From assembly GCA_964344935.1 (NCBI GenBank), contig CAYFPL010000009.1, positions 62,001-126,000 on the forward strand: a stretch of DNA of 64,000 nt, given 5' to 3'. Within the stretch, counting starts at the first letter, position 1. Every line of letters begins with the position of its first letter. Made by a program: the position numbers and the translations under genes. The notes beneath the pieces were generated by a model. It saw only the letters and a program-made list of their open reading frames with translations, searched no databases and was not told the origin of the DNA. The DNA is from GCA-2731375 sp964344935 (GTDB lineage Bacteria; Pseudomonadota; Alphaproteobacteria; GCA-2731375). Positions 59,274-64,000 of this stretch are shown one piece after another.

Positions 59274-59359
59274 TTACTAGCCCTCATACTTGCCCATCCG
59301 CTTCCTCCGGCATGGCAAGGCGTCGGGCTTTAATGTGGGCAAGCGACCGCAAAATAACC

Positions 59360-59375
59360 AGTGATAATTATCACT
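59360..59375. promoter_or_regulatory. perfect 16-bp palindrome upstream of parA
   Basis: AGTGATAATTATCACT is fully symmetric and lies 87 bp upstream of the parA ATG and 74 bp from the sulfotransferase stop. It includes GATAAT, close to a -10 box, on both strands. A dimeric ribbon-helix-helix protein such as the one encoded by the next-but-one gene is a natural candidate ligand. Confidence 0.55.
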
Positions 59376-59448
59376 TAATACGTTCGTTAACTATTTAACT
59401 TATTCTTTACCATTTCATTTATTATTAACTATCCAGAATATTCATCGC

Positions 59449-60279
59449 CTAAGGCAGATAGCCAAAACGCCCCATTACTTCGTGGTGATCAGAGACGATC
59501 CGGTCCACTTGTGCCTTGGACAACACACTACGCCACTGCCCTGCCTTGCCGGAGCGGAAGAAACGCTCGGAATGGCTGCTGCGTTCGCGAAATCCGTCCC
59601 GTTTTTCCTGGCCCTGTAGAACCTTGAAGGATGAAAACCGGATGGCCTTCTCAAGGCGCGCTTTCGAAGGGTTAAGCCCAAGGAAATTGGCGACTTTCTT
59701 GAAGCTCTGGTTAGGTTTGGCGCTCATATCCTCGTATCTGAGATGCATCAGGCTGGAGTCTTCCTGCCGCGTCCAGGACTGCACGTGCGCGGACCAGGTG
59801 CCATAGAATTCAAAAGCATTCTGTTCGGTGTTGCCCGTTGCCGCCTCGGGGTCGGCCAGCATGTCGATGGCTTCATCCAATTCGAGCCCGAAGTGATCGG
59901 CCAGGGAAATCACCATGTCCAAGGGATTTCTGAGTACATAGATGGCGCCCACTGTGTATTCCATGGTCACAAGCGGCACGCCAAAGGCTTCGCCGAGTTG
60001 GTTATGTGTCTTGGCGAATACGGAATCCGGATGGGCCTTGGTAAAGGCCTCGTGCACCGCCGGGCGCATCTTCGCCACCTCCGCCAGGGGCAATTTCGAA
60101 AGATCGCCGGCGTTGGCCACGTGGTGATACCAGTGCGCTTGAGAATCCCCTAGACAAAATTGATCTAACTGATTGATATCGGCGGGTTTATCTGGATCCC
60201 GCAATAGATTGTGCAGATAGGCCCTGAGCCAGGTGTTGCCCGACTTCGGGTAGGATGCCAGCCAGATGATGCCGCCCAT
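59449..60279 (-). CDS. sulfotransferase family protein
   Basis: A 276-residue cytosolic-type sulfotransferase. The 5'-phosphosulfate loop is IIWLASYPKSGNTWLRAYLHNLL. The 3'-phosphate-binding motif is GAIYVLRNPLDMVISLADHFG, and the C-terminal region LRYEDMSAKPNQSFKKVANFLGL contains the conserved Tyr-Glu-Asp. It transfers sulfate from PAPS to a hydroxyl of a glycan, lipid or small molecule. The ATG at 60279 removes ten unconserved upstream residues. It lies between the parA palindrome and zur. Proximity to a flagellar glycosyltransferase makes a sulfated glycan possible, which is speculative. Confidence 0.9.
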   Translation of the reverse strand: MGGIIWLASYPKSGNTWLRAYLHNLLRDPDKPADINQLDQFCLGDSQAHWYHHVANAGDLSKLPLAEVAKMRPAVHEAFTKAHPDSVFAKTHNQLGEAFGVPLVTMEYTVGAIYVLRNPLDMVISLADHFGLELDEAIDMLADPEAATGNTEQNAFEFYGTWSAHVQSWTRQEDSSLMHLRYEDMSAKPNQSFKKVANFLGLNPSKARLEKAIRFSSFKVLQGQEKRDGFRERSSHSERFFRSGKAGQWRSVLSKAQVDRIVSDHHEVMGRFGYLP

Positions 60280-60289
60280 TATTGGGTCT

Positions 60290-60799
60290 CTAGGTCTGGC
60301 ATGCAGCACATAGGCCGCTCAATTCGATGGTCTCAGCCGCGATGGCGAAGCCCGCGCGACCTGCCAGGCGGCTGATGGCACCGTCGAGTTGGCCGTCTCG
60401 CACTTCAACGGCGGTACCGCAGTCTTGGCAGATGAGGAAATGGGCGGCATGACGGCCCGGTCCGTGCTCTTCCGGCTGACCGCAGCCTATGAAGGCCTGC
60501 AGGCTGTCCAAACGATGCACGAATCCTTGCTGGCACAGAAATTCCAGGGCGCGATAAACCGTCGGCGGGGCAACGCGCCCCCTCTCCTGTTGCAGCAAGG
60601 CCAGAATATCGTAGGCCCCAACCGGGGAATGGCCCTGCCAGACCAATTCCAGAACCCGCCGCCGCAGAGGTGTCAAGCGTTTGCCCCGACGGGCGCAGGT
60701 TGCCTCGGCGGCATTCAAGGCCGTTGATATGCAATCATCATGATCATGCCCGGGCGCGACAAAGGGATTGTCGACCGATTTTGACGTCAAATTTGCCAT
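60290..60799 (-). CDS. zur: zinc uptake regulator Zur (Fur family)
   Basis: A 169-residue Fur-family repressor. It shows the DNA-binding helix RRRVLELVWQGHSPVGAYDILALLQQERGRVAPPTVYRALEFLCQQGFVHRLDSLQAFIGC, the metal-binding HAAHFLICQDCGTAVEV with the first Cys pair, and the C-terminal LSGLCAACQT with the structural zinc Cys pair. The long N-terminal extension holds GHDHDD. Together with znuB and znuC this identifies it as Zur rather than Fur. The ATG overlaps the znuB stop by one base (TGATG). It should repress znuCB and other zinc genes through Zur boxes. Confidence 0.94.
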   Translation of the reverse strand: MANLTSKSVDNPFVAPGHDHDDCISTALNAAEATCARRGKRLTPLRRRVLELVWQGHSPVGAYDILALLQQERGRVAPPTVYRALEFLCQQGFVHRLDSLQAFIGCGQPEEHGPGRHAAHFLICQDCGTAVEVRDGQLDGAISRLAGRAGFAIAAETIELSGLCAACQT

Positions 60800-61599
60800 C
60801 AAACCTCCGCCCGCCGCCAATCCCGTACGCCTAGGGACGCAATAAATAGCACCGTTGCCGCCGCAACGATGGCGGCGCCCGCAGGCAAATCCCAGAAATA
60901 GGATCCAGCCAAGCCCGCAAGGACCGAGATTCCGCCACAAACTGCTGCTGCCGCCGCCATTCCTTCGGGGCTGGCCGACAAGCGCCGAGCCGTGGCGGCA
61001 GGGATGATCAGCAGCGAAATCACCATCAAAATGCCCACAACCTTCATGCCGATGGCAATTACGACAGCCATCAACAAGGTAAACAGCAGCTTCATGCGCC
61101 CTGTCGCCAAACCTTCTACCCGGGCCAAATCCGCATCCACGGTGGCGGACAACAAAGGCCGCCAAAAGATCAGCAATACACCCAAAACCGCGACCATCAG
61201 AACGTAAATGACAGCCAAATCGGACGTGTTCAGGGCCAGGATGTCGCCGAACAGGTAACTCATCAGATCGACCCGCAACTCCTCCATAACGGCCAATGCC
61301 AGCAGGCCCAACGCCAGGGATGCATGCGCCAATATACCCAACAAGGTATCGGATGCCAGCAGATGACCCCGGTCTAGGACCAGAAAACCCAGGGCCATGG
61401 CCAGACACAGGACCGCGATGCCCAGATCCGCCGGGAGGCCTAGGCTGAGGCCCAACGCGACGCCCAGCAGGGCGGAATGAGCCAGGGCAGCGCCAAAATA
61501 GACCATGCGCCGCCAAATCACGAAACAGCCGAGGGGACCGGCGACGCCAGCCACGCCCAGGCCGCCCAGAACCGCGCGCAACATGAAATCCTCAATCAT
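60799..61599 (-). CDS. znuB: zinc ABC transporter permease ZnuB
   Basis: A 266-residue inner-membrane permease of the ABC-3 family. About eight hydrophobic segments include AVLGGLGVAGVAGPLGCFVIW, FGAALAHSALLGVALGLSLG, LAVIYVLMVAVLGVLLIFW and MKVVGILMVISLLIIPAATARRLS, the last being the family's GxxLVxALLxxPAATA segment. The loop WRRMVYFGAALAHSAL is characteristic of ZnuB. The ATG at 61599 is chosen because it leaves an 8-bp overlap with znuC; the frame to 61794 runs into the His-rich end of znuC. It pairs with ZnuC. The substrate-binding ZnuA is not in the window. Confidence 0.94.
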   Translation of the reverse strand: MIEDFMLRAVLGGLGVAGVAGPLGCFVIWRRMVYFGAALAHSALLGVALGLSLGLPADLGIAVLCLAMALGFLVLDRGHLLASDTLLGILAHASLALGLLALAVMEELRVDLMSYLFGDILALNTSDLAVIYVLMVAVLGVLLIFWRPLLSATVDADLARVEGLATGRMKLLFTLLMAVVIAIGMKVVGILMVISLLIIPAATARRLSASPEGMAAAAAVCGGISVLAGLAGSYFWDLPAGAAIVAAATVLFIASLGVRDWRRAEV

Positions 61600-62431
61600 G
61601 GCCGTGTCCCGCATGGTCGTGACTGTCATGATCCACATGACTGTCATCCAAGGGAATGACGGCGCCATGATCATCGTGGCTGTGGTCATGGTGGTGGTGG
61701 TACAGCGCCAATTGGTCGGCCACCGCTGCGCCGAACAGATTGCGGAATTCCGGTTCGTCAACAATGCTTTCCGGCCGGCCGGTGCAACAGACATGGTGGT
61801 TCAGGCAAACCACCCGGTCGGTCGCCGCCATGACGACGTGCAGATCGTGGCTGATCAATAATACGCCGCAATCATAGGCATCGCGGATATCCGCAATTAA
61901 TTGATACAATCGTGCCTGACCGGCCACATCCACCCCACTCATGGGTTCATCGAGGACCAGGAAATCGGGCCGGCGCAACAAGGCCCGGGCCAACATGGCG
62001 CGGTGCAATTCGCCGCCAGACAGCCGGACCATCTGTGCGTCCAGCCGGCCAGCCAGTCCCACTTGTTCAAGCGCAGCCGCAATTTCGTTATCCGAGACTT
62101 TGCCGCCAAGGGTCAAAAACCTTTTTAACGACAATGGCATGGTGGAATCGATGGTGATCTTCTGCGGCACATAGCCATGGCGCAAATGGGCCGCCCGCCA
62201 GACCCGTCCTGCCTCGGGCCGTAATAATCCCAGCAGGATCCGGGCTAGGGTCGATTTGCCGGAACCATTGAGGCCGACCAGGGTAACGATTTCTCTGCGG
62301 TTCACGGTCAAATCCACGCCGGAGAGAATCTGCCGCCCGGCGAACGAGATGCCGACACCTTCGGCCGCGACCAAGGTTGCCTGCTCCCCGATCCGTCCGA
62401 TCACATCCGCCGGCTGCTGACCTACATTCAT
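61592..62431 (-). CDS. znuC: zinc ABC transporter ATP-binding protein ZnuC, His-rich tail
   Basis: A 279-residue ATPase. It has Walker A GLNGSGKSTLARILLGLLRPEAG, Q-loop HGYVPQKITIDS, signature LSGGELHRAMLARALL, Walker B FLVLDEPMSGVDVAGQ and H-loop LLISHDLHVVMAATDRVVCLNHHVCC. The last 35 residues are a histidine/aspartate-rich tail (HHHHDHSHDDHG and HDSHDHAGHGHD) that could bind zinc. The ATG at 62431 has no Shine-Dalgarno and abuts a palindrome. A TTG at 62374 (residue 20) has GGGGAG in place, so the true start may be there. Confidence 0.93.
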   Translation of the reverse strand: MNVGQQPADVIGRIGEQATLVAAEGVGISFAGRQILSGVDLTVNRREIVTLVGLNGSGKSTLARILLGLLRPEAGRVWRAAHLRHGYVPQKITIDSTMPLSLKRFLTLGGKVSDNEIAAALEQVGLAGRLDAQMVRLSGGELHRAMLARALLRRPDFLVLDEPMSGVDVAGQARLYQLIADIRDAYDCGVLLISHDLHVVMAATDRVVCLNHHVCCTGRPESIVDEPEFRNLFGAAVADQLALYHHHHDHSHDDHGAVIPLDDSHVDHDSHDHAGHGHD

Positions 62432-62432
62432 A

Positions 62433-62447
62433 TGTTATGTTATATCA
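62433..62447. promoter_or_regulatory. probable Zur box upstream of znuC
   Basis: TGTTATGTTATATCA is an imperfect palindrome (TGTTAT / ATATCA arms) of the TGTTATnnnATAACA type used by Zur in alphaproteobacteria. It lies 2 bp from the annotated znuC start and about 60 bp from the TTG alternative. The match is partial, so Zur binding is an inference from context. Confidence 0.6.
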
Positions 62448-62541
62448 TCAATCCGGGCATCAACAAGAATGCGGGCGAGGCTCGAGACAAATCGGTTCGA
62501 CCACGGGCCCGTCAATCCAGCGATTTTGCGTGACGTATCGG

Positions 62542-62958
62542 CTAGGCGAACCTAACCTGGGCTGTCCCGGGCGTGATGATATCGCCCTCGGCGTTCTTGA
62601 TGAAGATCTCCAGATCCACCGTACCCTCGTCCTGGTCAACGGCGGTGATGGCGCCGCCGGACGTAAGGGTTTCGCCTAGATAGGAGGCGCGGCGATTGGA
62701 ATAGCTGAATTTGGTCAGCGTCGCCCCCTCCCCCATCCAGTTGACGACGACTTGGTTCAGCCAGTCCCCTTGCAGGGGGCCATCGATGACCACACCGGGA
62801 TGTTTTTCCACTTCCGTCGTATATGGCTCGTCATAATGGATACGATGGGGGTTCCAGATCGCCGCGTTGTAGAGGAACAAAGAGACATTTGTGGCCGTAT
62901 GCTGGCGTTCCGGCAGGGCATCGCCTACGGATAGATCGGAAAGGTTGCGACCGCTCAT
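62542..62958 (-). CDS. MaoC-like hydratase, C-terminal type
   Basis: A 138-residue hotdog protein with LPERQHTATNVSLFLYNAAIWNPHRIHYDEPYTTE, whose N-P-x-R-I-H-Y-D segment carries the hydratase residues (Asp/His dyad) of MaoC domains. GVVIDGPLQGDWLNQVVVNWMG follows, and it ends TAQVRFA. With the adjacent FAS1-like protein it would form a heterodimeric enoyl-CoA hydratase in which this subunit bears the active site. It overlaps the neighbouring gene by 4 bp. Confidence 0.88.
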   Translation of the reverse strand: MSGRNLSDLSVGDALPERQHTATNVSLFLYNAAIWNPHRIHYDEPYTTEVEKHPGVVIDGPLQGDWLNQVVVNWMGEGATLTKFSYSNRRASYLGETLTSGGAITAVDQDEGTVDLEIFIKNAEGDIITPGTAQVRFA

Positions 62959-63410
62959 CGAAAAATCCTCGTCTGTTTTTCTTCCAGGACCAGTTCGCCG
63001 TCCTCTGTCTCCACCTGCAGCTTGGTGACGACAAAGATCAATGGCCCGGATTTACCTTGTTTTTCAATTAGATCATCTAACGTCCGCGTGGCAATCAGGA
63101 CGTCACCGGGGCGCACGGGGCGGTGAAACTCCATCTCTGTACCGCCTGCCATGACCCGTTTGAGGGGCAGTTCGGGGAGAAAACTTTCCGCCGGGATGCC
63201 ATCCGGCCCCAATTGATCCATGGGCACCACGGGCCGCAGGGCGCCGAACATGAACATGGCCGGAGCCTCGTCACCGTTCAGATATTTTTCCTGCTGCTGC
63301 TCGGTGGCAATGGAATATTTCACAATGTCCCGGCGGCTGATCTCGATCCGGATCGGATCAGCACTGCGCCCGATCCAGGCTTTCGCATCCGCGCTGATAA
63401 GTTCACCCAA
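62955..63410 (-). CDS. MaoC-like N-terminal (FAS1-like dehydratase) hotdog protein
   Basis: A 151-residue hotdog-fold protein with IEISRRDIVKYSIATEQQQEKYLNGDEAPAMFMFGALRPVVP and VMAGGTEMEFHRPVRPGDVLIATRTLDDLIEKQGKSGPLIFVVTKLQVETEDGELV. This half lacks the catalytic NPxRxH-type residues and normally pairs with a C-terminal type MaoC subunit. The stop overlaps the hydratase start by 4 bp, so they are coupled. It is 28 bp downstream of the CoA-transferase fragment. The pair probably hydrates an unsaturated acyl-CoA. Confidence 0.88.
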   Translation of the reverse strand: MGELISADAKAWIGRSADPIRIEISRRDIVKYSIATEQQQEKYLNGDEAPAMFMFGALRPVVPMDQLGPDGIPAESFLPELPLKRVMAGGTEMEFHRPVRPGDVLIATRTLDDLIEKQGKSGPLIFVVTKLQVETEDGELVLEEKQTRIFR

Positions 63411-63438
63411 TATCTATTCCTCCCATTCCGCCAATGGC

Positions 63439-64000
63439 TTAGCCGCCGACAATGCCTTCATCGTGCAATTCGGCGATGGCGCCTTCGCTCAAGCCCAAGA
63501 TATCAGCCAAAATCTCGTCGGTATGCTGGCCCAGGGCCGGGGCGGGCTGGATATCTTCGCGCGGGCTGGCGCCGAAGTCTAGGGGCGAGCCTGGCGTCAA
63601 ATAGGTGCCAATACCGGGCTGGGCGACCTCTTGGAATACAGGATTATCCGTGGAACAGCGCCAATCTTCGGCCAAGGCCTGGTTCACGCTCTGATAGGGG
63701 CCCCAGGCCACACCACCGGCGGTCAGCGCGGCCGCCAGATCGCTGTAATCTTGTCCAGCGCACCATGGTTCAAGAAGGGCGGCGATATCGTCTGTAGCCA
63801 GATAGCGGTCCCCTTCCCTGGCCAGATCCAGGCCGCGCCTCGCCTCGATTTCCGCTACACCATCCCAGATTTCGGCGGTTTCGACCAAGGTCGGCCATTG
63901 CCGCCCGGTAATCGCCACGATCATGACCCGGCGGCCGTCGCGGGTCATGAAATCCCGGCCAAAAGCGCCATAAAGGTTGTTGCCGGTTGCCTCTCGTTCT
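63439..64000 (-). CDS. CaiB/BaiF-type (family III) CoA transferase, partial (cut by right edge)
   Basis: At least 187 residues of the C-terminal part are visible, and the frame stays open past the ATG at 63948 with EATGNNLYGAFGRDF preceding MTRDGRRVMIVAITGRQW. The TRDGRRVMIVAITGRQWPTLVE segment and the C-terminal QPAPALGQHTDEILADILGLSEGAIAELHDEGIVGG are typical of CaiB/BaiF proteins. The GQHTDEIL helix and AELHDEGIV end belong to the family. The catalytic Asp lies further upstream, outside the window. It is probably co-transcribed with the MaoC pair and would load CoA onto the acid that pair uses. Confidence 0.92.
   Translation of the reverse strand, partial: EREATGNNLYGAFGRDFMTRDGRRVMIVAITGRQWPTLVETAEIWDGVAEIEARRGLDLAREGDRYLATDDIAALLEPWCAGQDYSDLAAALTAGGVAWGPYQSVNQALAEDWRCSTDNPVFQEVAQPGIGTYLTPGSPLDFGASPREDIQPAPALGQHTDEILADILGLSEGAIAELHDEGIVGG

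Noticed and set aside
59360..59375. parS centromere
   Set aside because: The palindrome AGTGATAATTATCACT does not match the TGTTTCACGTGAAACA-type parS, and no ParB is present.
60800..61516. Upstream extension of the zur frame to 61516
   Set aside because: The extra 239 codons are the wrong-frame reading of znuB. The Fur-family start MANLTSKS at 60799 with a one-base overlap to znuB is better.
1..64000. CRISPR arrays, rRNA, prophage or insertion sequences
   Set aside because: No regularly spaced repeats, rRNA segments, transposase or phage genes were found on either strand; only the palindrome pairs and the rpsD tail duplication repeat.

Overview
The window reads as a chromosomal segment of an alphaproteobacterium, probably Rhodospirillales-like. 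Supporting features are the flagellin-flbT-flaF cluster with a sigma-54 promoter, the glnB-glnA operon with a GG-N10-GC promoter, a Fur-type Zur with znuCB, and G+C-rich coding sequence. There is no phage, plasmid, rRNA or CRISPR; one tRNA (His) is present. About 65 protein genes are supported. The gene content suggests a heterotroph rich in acyl-CoA, aromatic-CoA and deazaflavin (F420) chemistry.

Layout. 1-3.7 kb: a TPR/PRMT-like methyltransferase cut by the left edge, an acyl-CoA dehydrogenase, a small orphan ORF and a PfkB kinase. 3.8-7.4 kb: a reverse-strand catabolic set with two paralogous PuuE-like deacetylases, a cysteine hydrolase and a PEP-mutase/isocitrate-lyase-family enzyme, split by an inverted pair of short palindromes. 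7.5-9.5 kb: glnA and glnB. 9.5-13.2 kb: two aminotransferases and a second acyl-CoA dehydrogenase. 13.2-16.4 kb: tRNA-His, a TPR protein and small unknowns. 16.4-21.7 kb: malonyl-CoA decarboxylase, Nnr, an amidase and a Sel1-repeat protein.

21.8-30.6 kb is the most striking block. A reverse operon of LLM oxidoreductase, npdG, cofE, cofD, cofC and fused FO synthase covers F420 synthesis and reduction. It diverges from a tight LLM-RidA-SDR operon. 30.7-33.6 kb carries an EamA exporter, a DUF2938 membrane protein and a methyltransferase. 33.7-35.7 kb holds rpsD, whose last codons and terminator are duplicated about 0.6 kb downstream. The two copies flank a lower-G+C membrane-protein gene, and a MORN-repeat lipoprotein gene follows directly. 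35.8-42.6 kb: trmJ, cimA, cysS, then an Ltp2-like thiolase with a DUF35 partner, an SDR and a MAPEG protein. 42.8-49.9 kb: a five-PAS histidine kinase, a RidA protein and a three-subunit molybdenum hydroxylase resembling 4-hydroxybenzoyl-CoA reductase, with a palindromic operator over its promoter. 50.1-53.0 kb: two tandem secreted trypsin-like proteases, a thioesterase and a DUF192 protein. 53.1-60.3 kb: flaF, flbT, flagellin, a divergent TPR-OGT glycosyltransferase, a ParA/ribbon-helix-helix pair and a sulfotransferase. 60.3-62.4 kb: zur-znuB-znuC. The right edge carries a two-gene MaoC-type hydratase and a CoA transferase cut by the window.

Functional identities come from reading motifs in the translated sequence. 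No database search was run. Starts were chosen from ribosome-binding sites and overlaps and are flagged where uncertain.
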